A DNA stretch of 64,000 nucleotides from JABGQS01 sp963674545 (GTDB taxonomy: Bacteria; Bacillota; Clostridia; Christensenellales; SZUA-584). Within the stretch, counting starts at the first letter, position 1. Every line of letters begins with the position of its first letter. The DNA lies in assembly GCA_963674545.2 (NCBI GenBank), contig CAXXFB010000001.1, positions 1,178,001 to 1,242,000 of the forward strand, written 5' to 3'. The position numbers and the translations under genes were made by a program. Positions 26,273-34,937 of the stretch are shown here, one piece after another. Below the pieces are notes generated by a model. The model ran no database searches, was not told the DNA's origin, and saw only the letters and a list, made by a program, of their open reading frames with translations.

Positions 26273-27055
26273 TTATTTCTCAAAGTTTTCCCGAACAAAG
26301 TCAAGGCTTGACTTGAGTCCAGAAATGGCTGTCGTTACATCAGCAGCATTGATAATAAAGTTCATACCCGCTTCTATGCACTGGCGATAAATTGGATTGG
26401 TATATTCTATATGTGCTCCCACCGAAACTCCTGCAGCTCGGCAGCGACTTACAACATTTGTTATCATATCTATAAATCTCGGGTTGGAATAATCACACGG
26501 TAATTCCATAGAACAGGAAATATCATGGCATCCAAGAAACACTGCTGAAACACCATCGATGTTAATTAGTTCTTCCAAACGTTCAATAGCCGGCACACTC
26601 TCTATTCCAACAACGAAGAACTGATTTCGGTTCAAATTCTTCATATATTCCGAAAGCGTTTCACTCGGTTCACGCTCTCCTGAGCATATTTGATTAAGAA
26701 ATTCACCTTTTATTGGGCGATACTTGAGCGCTGCAACAATTGCGATTATATCTTCCACTTTCTCAACATATGGCGCAACAATACCCTCCGCTCCGCCCTC
26801 AACCGCTATAGTCGCAAGGCGTGCATCGGGGTAAGGGATTCGTACAATCGGCGAAACTCCATGCGAAGCATACATCTTACACATAGCAGAAGTCTCACTC
26901 CTGTCAAGCGGCATGTGCTCATTACATATAAATGCAAAATCTAAACCGCAATCCTTTTCCCATTCGGGAATAAGAGGATTTACCAACCCAACGACGTGTG
27001 TTCCGTAAACATACTCACAACGCTCCAACTTTTTCTTAATTTGCTGACCATTCAT
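26273..27055 (-). CDS. HpcH/HpaI-type aldolase/citrate lyase family protein
   Basis: A 260-residue TIM-barrel lyase for 2-keto-3-deoxy acids or related compounds. Visible are the Arg in SPIVRIPYPD, the metal-ligand Glu in VVGIESVPAIERL and FLGCHDISCS in place of the usual GPxDLS. It is the last gene of the four-gene operon, with GGAGG before the ATG. It would form pyruvate plus an aldehyde if it follows the family; the actual substrate is unknown. Confidence 0.8.
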   Translation of the reverse strand: MNGQQIKKKLERCEYVYGTHVVGLVNPLIPEWEKDCGLDFAFICNEHMPLDRSETSAMCKMYASHGVSPIVRIPYPDARLATIAVEGGAEGIVAPYVEKVEDIIAIVAALKYRPIKGEFLNQICSGEREPSETLSEYMKNLNRNQFFVVGIESVPAIERLEELINIDGVSAVFLGCHDISCSMELPCDYSNPRFIDMITNVVSRCRAAGVSVGAHIEYTNPIYRQCIEAGMNFIINAADVTTAISGLKSSLDFVRENFEK

Positions 27056-27109
27056 AATATTCCTCCATTATTTTCTCTATGTATTTGCGAACCTATTTTA
27101 GTAGTCTTT

Positions 27110-28066
27110 TTACTTGTTGACCACATTTACCGGATTACCATCCAAATATCGTTTAAGGTTATCAACCGCAACATCCATAAGCCTTTGGCGACTTTCCTTC
27201 GGAGCCCAGCTTATATGTGGTGTAATAAAACAGTTCTTTGCTTTTAGCAGAGGATTATCTTCACTTATCGGCTCCGTTGATACTACATCTAATCCCGCTG
27301 AATAAACTTTCCCGCTATTTAGAGCATCCGCAAGATCCTGCTCAACGATAAGCTGTCCACGACTATTATTCAGGAGTATTACTCCATCTTTCATATAATC
27401 AATACTGTCCTTATTGATTATACCCACGGTTTCTGCAAATAACGGGCAATGAAGAGATATTACATCGGATGTTCTTAGCAATTCATCTAGTTCAACATAA
27501 TCGCCAATCTTTTTACCTAATTCACTCTTATAGCTATCGTAAGCTATTACATGCATTCCAAGCGCCTTTGCAATTCTGCCCGTGACCTGTCCTATACGTC
27601 CAAAACCTATTATTCCCAACGTCTTTCCTGAAAGCTCTATCAGCGGATAATCCCAAAAGCAGAAATCATCGCATTTCGCCCATCTGCCTGCACGCACTGC
27701 GTCAGAGTGATGCGCAATATGATGACATATTTCAAGCAGCATGGCTATTGCAAACTGACCTACTGAATCGGTACCATATGCTGGCACGTTACAAACGGGA
27801 ATACCCTTTCTTTTAGCCGCATCTACATCAACAACGTTATATCCCGTCGCTAATACTCCAATAAACTTTATATTTTTACATTCTTCCAAGGTTTCCTTAG
27901 TTATTGGTGTTTTGTTAGTGAATATAATTTCCGCAAACCCTATATGGTCTATTATCTTGTCCTCTGGTGTCCTATCAAATACCGTTATATCTCCCATTGC
28001 CGCAAGACCTTCCCACGAAAGATCCCCGGGGTTCTCAGTATGCCCATCAAGAACAACAATTTTCAT
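27110..28066 (-). CDS. D-isomer-specific 2-hydroxyacid dehydrogenase
   Basis: An NAD-dependent dehydrogenase of 318 residues, closest in feel to glycerate/hydroxypyruvate reductases. The Rossmann motif GIIGFGRIGQ (about residue 145) and the catalytic triad Arg (NNSRGQL), Glu (VSTEPI) and His (TPHISWAP) are all intact. AAGGAG precedes the ATG. Co-transcribed with an aldolase, it may reduce or oxidise a hydroxyacid in the same pathway. Confidence 0.88.
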   Translation of the reverse strand: MKIVVLDGHTENPGDLSWEGLAAMGDITVFDRTPEDKIIDHIGFAEIIFTNKTPITKETLEECKNIKFIGVLATGYNVVDVDAAKRKGIPVCNVPAYGTDSVGQFAIAMLLEICHHIAHHSDAVRAGRWAKCDDFCFWDYPLIELSGKTLGIIGFGRIGQVTGRIAKALGMHVIAYDSYKSELGKKIGDYVELDELLRTSDVISLHCPLFAETVGIINKDSIDYMKDGVILLNNSRGQLIVEQDLADALNSGKVYSAGLDVVSTEPISEDNPLLKAKNCFITPHISWAPKESRQRLMDVAVDNLKRYLDGNPVNVVNK

Positions 28067-28089
28067 AATTCTAGCTCCTTTTCACCTAG

Positions 28090-29166
28090 TCAATTTATAA
28101 CTAGCGGATCCCACTTTTCGGGAAGCCAGTATATCATCATCAGCCCCTGCGGCTCAAGCTCGCTGCACATTCTATCCGCTTCGTCCTGTGAGAGCTCGCC
28201 GTTTATTAGCACGCACTTGCCTGCGCTCTGCACTATTTTGCAGCTATCTATCACTTTTTCGAGGCTCCAGCCGGGCGCTGCTTCCCTGTCGAGGTTTATC
28301 TGTACACAGCCAAGCCGATCTATGCTGCAAAGGCTCTGCGTCACGTGAAGGCCAGTGTAGTGTATATGGCATAGCGAGTATTCGAACTCGTTAATTATGC
28401 TTTCATCGAAATGCAGGAACAGATCTTCATACATGCTTTTCGAAAAAAGGTTGGATGCGTCTACCTGGTAGCTAAGCAGCTCTCCCGGAGCGTACACTCC
28501 CCATGAGAGCGCCTGGCCTCCCTGCCATAGCCCACGCTTTTTCATGTCGTTCTTTGCTGTGTGGATATAGAGCTGAGTGAACTTATCTGCGAGCTGCTTT
28601 ATAGCATCGGGATAGTCATATACAGCCATGCACAGCACTTCCTCTTTGAAATAAGCTGCCAGCATATCTATTATACCACGAAGATGCATCTGGGAAACTG
28701 CGACGCTGCTGCCTGCATATTCAATTAGCGCATCGGTGCATTCTTGCAGCAGAGTGTACCAGTCTGAATCCAGAGCTTCTTTTAGGCTGAACTGCTCTGC
28801 TGCCTGTGCAATGTTGCCGTACTGCGCACCCGTTGCCGTGCAGCTTACCGCTGAAGCGCAGATACCGCAGCCAATTATACCGCTCATCCATGACTGCGGG
28901 TATCTGGGCATAACGGTGTTTATGCGGTTTCCGGTATTAGGCTCGGGCAGAGGGTCACTTAGCCCAAGGAATCTTTCGATGTCTATATCACCCGGCTCGA
29001 TGCGCTCCGGGTCGGTTATATCCCTGCCCTTTACCGGGTACGGCTTTGTGTGCCACTCTGCAAACGGCACCCGCTGGAGCACCGCACGTTCGTTTTTACG
29101 CTGCCAGTAAGCAGCTTGCCTTTCGAGGACTGCTCTAAGACTGAGGTCTTCTTGATATCTGCTCAT
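28090..29166 (-). CDS. Uroporphyrinogen-decarboxylase-like protein (first type)
   Basis: A 358-residue protein that resembles the UroD/methyltransferase superfamily in length and in its C-terminal half (HIHYTGLHVTQSLCSIDRLG, then QINLDREAAPG). It is not a haem-pathway HemE: the porphyrin-binding N-terminal motif is absent. I choose the second of two adjacent ATGs, 6 nt from GGAG. It follows another UroD-like gene by 8 bp. Such catabolic UroD-like proteins have few known substrates. Confidence 0.65.
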   Translation of the reverse strand: MSRYQEDLSLRAVLERQAAYWQRKNERAVLQRVPFAEWHTKPYPVKGRDITDPERIEPGDIDIERFLGLSDPLPEPNTGNRINTVMPRYPQSWMSGIIGCGICASAVSCTATGAQYGNIAQAAEQFSLKEALDSDWYTLLQECTDALIEYAGSSVAVSQMHLRGIIDMLAAYFKEEVLCMAVYDYPDAIKQLADKFTQLYIHTAKNDMKKRGLWQGGQALSWGVYAPGELLSYQVDASNLFSKSMYEDLFLHFDESIINEFEYSLCHIHYTGLHVTQSLCSIDRLGCVQINLDREAAPGWSLEKVIDSCKIVQSAGKCVLINGELSQDEADRMCSELEPQGLMMIYWLPEKWDPLVIN

Positions 29167-29177
29167 CATATGCTCCT

Positions 29178-30386
29178 TTAAAAGAATTTAGCTGCTGCTT
29201 CACGGGCTATTTTTGCCCACTCCACAAGCTTGCCCGTGTCGTTGTTCACCGTTTCGAGGTCGCTTAAGTTAAGGTCGAATACTGCGCCGTTGTCTTTGCA
29301 TTCCCTGCAGAGACGTTCGATGTCGGCTGCGATTTCACTTCTGCTGTATGTGAAAAGGTGGTTGGCCGGATGCACATGCACCTCGTATATGAATCTATCG
29401 CCGAGCTCGGCGGTGATTTTGCCTGCGTCCGACCACGGTGAGATGTGAAAGCGCCTCAGGTTTGGAAGGTCCTTTACGTATTTAGCTTTCTGTGTCAGGT
29501 CTTCGCAGCCGTGGTAGTATACCTTGCCGAAAAGCTTTGCTATCCTCTCGTGATAAGGGTATATGAACTCTTTGTACATCTGCGGAGAGATGACTCCGGC
29601 GCTTTGGTCGGAGATGTAGACCCAGCAGTTTTTAAGGCTGCGATAGTGCGCTTCGTCTTCAATACCGTCGGCGTGAATCCTAAAATCCCACGTCTGCTCC
29701 GGGTCCATGCCGCCGGCAGCCTCTATCTCTTCAAAGCGGCTCACTATAAAGCCGGTGAACATATCCATCATTTCATGCACAAACTCCGGCGAGTCCATAA
29801 AGTCTATAAACAGCTCGTCCATGCTGCGGTACATCGCCGCATATTCGAACGGGTTTGCGGAAAGGCAAGGCTTCTTTACCTTGACCGGCACCTTGCCGTC
29901 AACAAGAGCGGATATCGTGTTTTTCTTCTGCTGCGTTTTTTGTTCGTCTATTATGAACTGCGGCTGTGAAAAGAGATTTAAGTCCTGCATGTCTTTTATA
30001 ACAGTGGAATACTTCACGCTTACGCCGTCCAGAGACTGTTTTTTTTCTATACCGAACATACGGCTCCGAGGAGACATGACCGGGTCTATCCAAATAGTCG
30101 GCAGCAACACCTCGTCGTCATCAATAGTATTAAATTTATATAAACGCTGGAGCAGCGTGCGCTCCACGAAGTATTCTGTGGGCGTTGAGCTCTCAATCTC
30201 GCTGTCCGGCACGAGCTCTTCCCACATGCGGTTGACTGTATTTCTCCAGAAGTGGACGTTTATGAGTATGTCACCTTCGCTCTTATAGTTCTGATGCTTT
30301 ATCCACTTATTTTTTCTGTCTGTGTTCTTTTTTGATGCGCATTCCTGAAGCGTTTCTTTAGCGAGTTCTATAATACGATTATTCAT
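29178..30386 (-). CDS. Uroporphyrinogen-decarboxylase-like protein (second type)
   Basis: A 402-residue member of the UroD-like superfamily, first gene of the operon. YYHGCEDLTQ (about residue 294) resembles the zinc-binding HxC region of cobalamin-dependent methyltransferases such as MtaA and MtbA, and HISPWSD follows. No corrinoid protein or activase gene is nearby, so a methyltransferase role is uncertain. AGGAG lies before the ATG. The IS256 insertion begins about 150 bp upstream of the start. Confidence 0.68.
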   Translation of the reverse strand: MNNRIIELAKETLQECASKKNTDRKNKWIKHQNYKSEGDILINVHFWRNTVNRMWEELVPDSEIESSTPTEYFVERTLLQRLYKFNTIDDDEVLLPTIWIDPVMSPRSRMFGIEKKQSLDGVSVKYSTVIKDMQDLNLFSQPQFIIDEQKTQQKKNTISALVDGKVPVKVKKPCLSANPFEYAAMYRSMDELFIDFMDSPEFVHEMMDMFTGFIVSRFEEIEAAGGMDPEQTWDFRIHADGIEDEAHYRSLKNCWVYISDQSAGVISPQMYKEFIYPYHERIAKLFGKVYYHGCEDLTQKAKYVKDLPNLRRFHISPWSDAGKITAELGDRFIYEVHVHPANHLFTYSRSEIAADIERLCRECKDNGAVFDLNLSDLETVNNDTGKLVEWAKIAREAAAKFF

Positions 30387-30535
30387 ATTTAGTCTCCTAT
30401 AAAATTAATTCCTTTACTAACTTATAATAAAGGAGCTGCAATTTCAATTCAAAATTTAAGAACAAAAAAGAACTCTAATTGCTTTATATTATAATCAAAC
30501 ATCTAAAATCAGCATGACTTTATAACTCATTGTTA

Positions 30536-30543
30536 TATTTAAA
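30536..30543. repeat. Left target-site duplication of the IS256 element
   Basis: TATTTAAA directly precedes the element end and recurs at 34894-34901. Eight bp is the usual IS256-family duplication length. Confidence 0.85.
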
Positions 30544-30559
30544 GGTCGAGTATAATATA

Positions 30560-32058
30560 CGACCTGTTGACAAAAGCACTATTTCATGCCGCACACACAT
30601 TAAATACCGAATAACAATTGCAAATTAGTTTATAGAAAGGATATCTCAATGTCTCAGAAAGGCCATTAAACACCGAGTTTGCCATCCTTTTAAGATTTAA
30701 GGCAACTGCAGCTAGAAGACTTTCTTCTTTTGCTCTCAGAAGGCCTCTTTTTCGTATATTATGGAGATTGTGCTCTCTCTTCAATACTGAAAACGTACCC
30801 TCTGCCCAGATGGCTCGCATCCGCATTATCCAATCATAAGTTTGGGATTCTGTACGTTTATGTCCCCTGGAAAATGCAGGATAGAAACTACTAGCCATAA
30901 TTCGACGCCTCTTTTCTTTACCTAAGCAAGAATCTCGTTGAGGGCAGGTGTCGCATGCATCTTTGGAAGAGATATAACACCTTAGATAGTTTCCAGTTGA
31001 CCGTACGCAATAAAGCTTATCATAATGAAGAGCGTGTCCCTGTGGACAGATAAAGCAATCGTCCCCCGGCTGATATGTAAATCCATGTTTCTCTGGTCCA
31101 TTTGAATAAGGTATAGCTGGTATATATCCTTCGATGCCTAGAAGCTCTAATCCACGATGTACTGCACCCATATCATAACCGCCATCAAGTGCCAGCCGCT
31201 TTATCTCAAATTCGCTGTTTACCATTTGATCTTTTAAGTGCTTAAGAACAATACTGCTCTCTTTTGTGTTTGCGGGATAAACATCCATTCCTGTTATAAT
31301 CCCATGCTTACAATCAACAGTTGTTTCCGCTAGATACCCTAGTCCAGCCTTTTTCCTCTTACGTATGTACCCACATTCAGGATCTGTTTTACTCGTATGC
31401 TTCGAAATGACTGTTGAGCCAGGTTGTACTGCTTTATAACCCGGCTGCATAGCCAGCTCTTTGTCCAGTTCGTCCAAATAACTTTGCATACTTTTCTGAA
31501 CTGTCTGTTCAATAATCATGCCGCTTTGCGCCGCTACTTCGGATGGTAAAAAAGAGCCATCACATACAACGCATTGCCCGTCCACCAGTCCATTATCTAC
31601 ACAAAGTTTTACGATTTCAATAAAGATAGCTTTGAAAAAACCGTTATCACGAAACCGTCTTCGCCTGTTCTGGCTGAAGGTGCTATGATCCGGAACCCGA
31701 TCTGACAAATTGAGTCCACAAAACCAACGATATGCGATATTTAAATTGACTTCTTGCTCTAGACGCCTTTCTGACTTTATCCCGTATAAGTACCCAATCA
31801 ATAGCATCTTTATCAATAAAACAGGATCAATTGATGGGCGCCCCTTTTTTGCATAATAACCAGATGCGATTTCATATATAAAACTAAAATCAACCAGCTT
31901 GTTAATCTTTCTAAGTAAATGATTTTCTGGTATCATGGATTCCATATCAATAAAGACCATCTCTTGCTGTCCGCTTTGTTTTCCCATCATATGCAGTACC
32001 CTCCGTCATGCTTATTATACCATATAAAGGGTTGCCTGGGTATTTTGTCAACAGGTCG
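30560..32058 (-). mobile_element. IS1182-family element, copy 1
   Basis: 1499 bp with inverted ends CGACCTGTTGACAAAA and its complement, flanked by AATATA on both sides (30554-30559 and 32059-32064). It sits inside the left inverted repeat of the IS256 element. Confidence 0.9.
30584..31990 (-). CDS. IS1182-family transposase, copy 1
   Basis: A 468-residue DDE transposase. The N-terminal DUF772-type part (INKLVDFSFIYEIASGYYAK, then GYLYGIKSERRLEQEV), the first catalytic Asp in VCDGSF, the second in LALDGGYDMG and the Cys-rich CPQRDSCLG region with the late Glu in WAEGTFSVLKREH are intact. GGAGGG lies upstream of the ATG. It differs from copy 2 by a single residue near the C-terminus (SETLRYP against SETFRYP). 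Confidence 0.92.
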   Translation of the reverse strand: MMGKQSGQQEMVFIDMESMIPENHLLRKINKLVDFSFIYEIASGYYAKKGRPSIDPVLLIKMLLIGYLYGIKSERRLEQEVNLNIAYRWFCGLNLSDRVPDHSTFSQNRRRRFRDNGFFKAIFIEIVKLCVDNGLVDGQCVVCDGSFLPSEVAAQSGMIIEQTVQKSMQSYLDELDKELAMQPGYKAVQPGSTVISKHTSKTDPECGYIRKRKKAGLGYLAETTVDCKHGIITGMDVYPANTKESSIVLKHLKDQMVNSEFEIKRLALDGGYDMGAVHRGLELLGIEGYIPAIPYSNGPEKHGFTYQPGDDCFICPQGHALHYDKLYCVRSTGNYLRCYISSKDACDTCPQRDSCLGKEKRRRIMASSFYPAFSRGHKRTESQTYDWIMRMRAIWAEGTFSVLKREHNLHNIRKRGLLRAKEESLLAAVALNLKRMANSVFNGLSETLRYPFYKLICNCYSVFNVCAA

Positions 32059-32146
32059 AATATAGTTCGCAAAAGTAAATAAAGGTAAAGCCATCGGAAA
32101 CTCCGAAAAGATAAATGTCAACTAATCTAAAAGGAGAAATAAACCG

Positions 32147-33340
32147 ATGGCTTATGAAAATTCTACCCTATCACTGGAGAAAATGCAACTGTCATTTATG
32201 TCAGAGCAAGACCCAATGCAATCCATGCTGCAATGGCTGTGCGAACAGCTCATGGACGTTGAGGTGGCATCAAAGATTCAAGAAAACAAGTCCGAGCGAA
32301 CTGACGAACGCAAAGGATATCGCTCAGGGTATCGAGTAAGGCGATTTGACACAAGGATGGGCACCATGTACCTATTTGTTCCGAAGCTTCGTCAAGGAGG
32401 CTACATCCCCTTCTTCGTATCAGAGAAATCAAGGTCGGAAACAGCGTTGATCAACGTGATTCAAGAAGCTTATATCAATGGAGTATCAACTCGGAAAATC
32501 AAAAGGCTTGCTGCGAGTCTTGGAATCGAATCCATATCACGAGGTCAGGTTTCTAATATAACCAAGGAGCTGAACGAGCAGGTTCAAGCCTTCCGAAACC
32601 GACGGCTTGAAAAGACGTATCCCGTCCTATGGGTAGATGCCTTGTACGAAAAGATTAGATACGACAATAAAGTCATTAACATGGCCGTTGAGGTCGTTAT
32701 CGGCATCAATATCGAAGGAAAGCGCGATATACTGGCCATAGAGCCGATGCAGGAGGAATCCGAAGCGACCTATAAGAGCCTGTTTGACAGCCTTAAATCC
32801 AGGGGGCTTGAAGATGTGTGGCTGGTCGTTTCAGACGCTCATAAGGGCTTAACAAAGGCGATCAGAGAGTCTTTTATCGGATGTGCATGGCAACGGTGCA
32901 AAGTGCATTTCATGCGCAATATCTTAGCTCGAATACCCAGCAAAGACAAGGCCGCTTTTGCATCAAGACTCAAGCAAATATGGCTGCAGCCAGATATTGA
33001 TACTGCCATAGCTTACACTGAATTATTGATGGATGATTATGAAAGCCGTTATACTGAAGCCATTGCAACCTTAGAAAAAGGGCTTGAAGATTCGCTACAG
33101 TTCTATTCTTTCAAGAGCATTGATTTTCGGAAAATCTCATCTACGAACATGCTGGAAAGATTAAACCGAGAGATACGACGAAGAACTAACGTAGTAGGGG
33201 TTTTTCCAAATATAGATTCTTACATCCGTCTGGTGACAAGCCACTTGATTGAATACAGCGAAGACTGGGGTGCCGTGAGGTCTTACATCAATCCTGAAAA
33301 AATAGCCCTCATTCAGGAAGAACGGCAGATGGCCGCATAA
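32147..33340 (+). CDS. IS256-family transposase
   Basis: A 397-residue DDE transposase of the MULE-like family. Seen are the first Asp in LWVDALYEKIR, the second in WLVVSDAHKGL, WQRCKVHFMRN with the conserved Cys and His, and the late Glu region in TNMLERLNREIRRRTNVVGVFP. AAGGAG is 10 nt before the ATG. The gene is complete although the element ends are interrupted. Confidence 0.93.
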   Translation: MAYENSTLSLEKMQLSFMSEQDPMQSMLQWLCEQLMDVEVASKIQENKSERTDERKGYRSGYRVRRFDTRMGTMYLFVPKLRQGGYIPFFVSEKSRSETALINVIQEAYINGVSTRKIKRLAASLGIESISRGQVSNITKELNEQVQAFRNRRLEKTYPVLWVDALYEKIRYDNKVINMAVEVVIGINIEGKRDILAIEPMQEESEATYKSLFDSLKSRGLEDVWLVVSDAHKGLTKAIRESFIGCAWQRCKVHFMRNILARIPSKDKAAFASRLKQIWLQPDIDTAIAYTELLMDDYESRYTEAIATLEKGLEDSLQFYSFKSIDFRKISSTNMLERLNREIRRRTNVVGVFPNIDSYIRLVTSHLIEYSEDWGAVRSYINPEKIALIQEERQMAA

Positions 33341-33378
33341 ACAATTTGGAGCAACTGATGGTTTTTGCGAACTATATT

Positions 33379-34877
33379 CGACCTGTTGACAAAAGCACTA
33401 ATTCATGCCGCACACACATTAAATACCGAGTAACAATTGCAAATTAGTTTATAGAAAGGATATCTAAATGTCTCAGAAAGGCCATTAAACACCGAGTTTG
33501 CCATCCTTTTAAGATTTAAGGCAACTGCAGCTAGAAGACTTTCTTCTTTTGCTCTCAGAAGGCCTCTTTTTCTTATGTTATGGAGATTATGTTCTCTCTT
33601 CAATACTGAAAACGTACCCTCTGCCCAGATGGCTCGCATCCGCATTATCCAATCATAAGTTTGGGATTCTGTACGTTTATGTCCCCTAGAAAATGCAGGA
33701 TAGAAACTACTGGCCATAATTCGACGCCTCTTTTCTTTACCTAAGCAAGAATCTCGTTGAGGGCAGGTGTCGCATGCATCTTTGGAAGAGATATAACACC
33801 TTAGATAGTTTCCAGTTGACCGTACGCAATAAAGCTTATCATAATGAAGAGCGTGTCCCTGTGGACAGATAAAGCAATCGTCCCCCGGCTGATATGTAAA
33901 TCCATGTTTCTCTGGTCCATTTGAATAAGGTATAGCTGGTATATATCCTTCGATGCCTAGAAGCTCTAATCCACGATGTACTGCACCCATATCATAACCG
34001 CCATCAAGTGCCAGCCGCTTTATCTCAAATTCGCTGTTTACCATTTGATCTTTTAAGTGCTTAAGAACAATACTGCTCTCTTTTGTGTTTGCGGGATAAA
34101 CATCCATTCCTGTTATAATCCCATGCTTACAATCAACAGTTGTTTCCGCTAGATACCCTAGTCCAGCCTTTTTCCTCTTACGTATGTACCCACATTCAGG
34201 ATCTGTTTTACTCGTATGCTTCGAAATGACTGTTGAGCCAGGTTGTACTGCTTTATAACCCGGCTGCATAGCCAGCTCTTTGTCCAGTTCGTCCAAATAA
34301 CTTTGCATACTTTTCTGAACTGTCTGTTCAATAATCATGCCGCTTTGCGCCGCTACTTCGGATGGTAAAAAAGAGCCATCACATACAACGCATTGCCCGT
34401 CCACCAGTCCATTATCTACACAAAGTTTTACGATTTCAATAAAGATAGCTTTGAAAAAACCGTTATCACGAAACCGTCTTCGCCTGTTCTGGCTGAAGGT
34501 GCTATGATCCGGAACCCGATCTGACAAATTGAGTCCACAAAACCAACGATATGCGATATTTAAATTGACTTCTTGCTCTAGACGCCTTTCTGACTTTATC
34601 CCGTATAAGTACCCAATCAATAGCATCTTTATCAATAAAACAGGATCAATTGATGGGCGCCCCTTTTTTGCATAATAACCAGATGCGATTTCATATATAA
34701 AACTAAAATCAACCAGCTTGTTAATCTTTCTAAGTAAATGATTTTCTGGTATCATGGATTCCATATCAATAAAGACCATCTCTTGCTGTCCGCTTTGTTT
34801 TCCCATCATATGCAGTACCCTCCGTCATGCTTATTATACCATATAAAGGGTTGCCTGGGTATTTTGTCAACAGGTCG
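33379..34877 (-). mobile_element. IS1182-family element, copy 2
   Basis: 1499 bp, same length and orientation as copy 1, flanked by TATATT on both sides (33373-33378 and 34878-34883). It sits inside the right inverted repeat of the IS256 element at the mirror-image position of copy 1. Confidence 0.9.
33403..34809 (-). CDS. IS1182-family transposase, copy 2
   Basis: Identical to copy 1 except for one Phe near the C-terminus; all DDE motifs are intact. By eye nine base differences from copy 1 are confined to the first about 330 bp of the element (the 3' part of the gene), while the rest shows none. This pattern suggests recombination between copies. Confidence 0.92.
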   Translation of the reverse strand: MMGKQSGQQEMVFIDMESMIPENHLLRKINKLVDFSFIYEIASGYYAKKGRPSIDPVLLIKMLLIGYLYGIKSERRLEQEVNLNIAYRWFCGLNLSDRVPDHSTFSQNRRRRFRDNGFFKAIFIEIVKLCVDNGLVDGQCVVCDGSFLPSEVAAQSGMIIEQTVQKSMQSYLDELDKELAMQPGYKAVQPGSTVISKHTSKTDPECGYIRKRKKAGLGYLAETTVDCKHGIITGMDVYPANTKESSIVLKHLKDQMVNSEFEIKRLALDGGYDMGAVHRGLELLGIEGYIPAIPYSNGPEKHGFTYQPGDDCFICPQGHALHYDKLYCVRSTGNYLRCYISSKDACDTCPQRDSCLGKEKRRRIMASSFYPAFSRGHKRTESQTYDWIMRMRAIWAEGTFSVLKREHNLHNIRKRGLLRAKEESLLAAVALNLKRMANSVFNGLSETFRYPFYKLICNCYSVFNVCAA

Positions 34878-34893
34878 TATATTTGACACTAGC

Positions 34894-34901
34894 TATTTAA
34901 A
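34894..34901. repeat. Right target-site duplication of the IS256 element
   Basis: TATTTAAA repeats the 8 bp at 30536-30543 and marks the outer end of the IS256 element. Confidence 0.85.
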
Positions 34902-34937
34902 TAGGAAAATTTAATATACTAAATCTAATGTATTGAA

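Larger units (their letters stand above)
30544..34893 (+). mobile_element. IS256-family element with an IS1182-family copy in each terminal repeat
   Basis: Outer ends 30544-30569 (after removal of the IS1182 inside) and the complement of 34868-34893 form imperfect inverted repeats sharing AATATAGTTCGCAAAA. The 8-bp repeat TATTTAAA flanks the whole block. Without the two nested elements and their 6-bp duplications the length is about 1340 bp, normal for the family. The transposase is intact at 32147-33340. Because both termini are split, it is probably immobile now. Confidence 0.85.

Noticed and set aside
29445..29969. Open frame of 174 codons on the plus strand inside the UroD-like gene
   Set aside because: It is antisense to a well-supported gene, lacks a ribosome binding site and shows no family features.
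30560..34877. IS1182-IS256-IS1182 as a composite transposon
   Set aside because: Each IS1182 copy has its own 6-bp duplication inside an IS256 terminal repeat, and the outer 8-bp duplication belongs to the IS256 element, so nested insertion explains it better.
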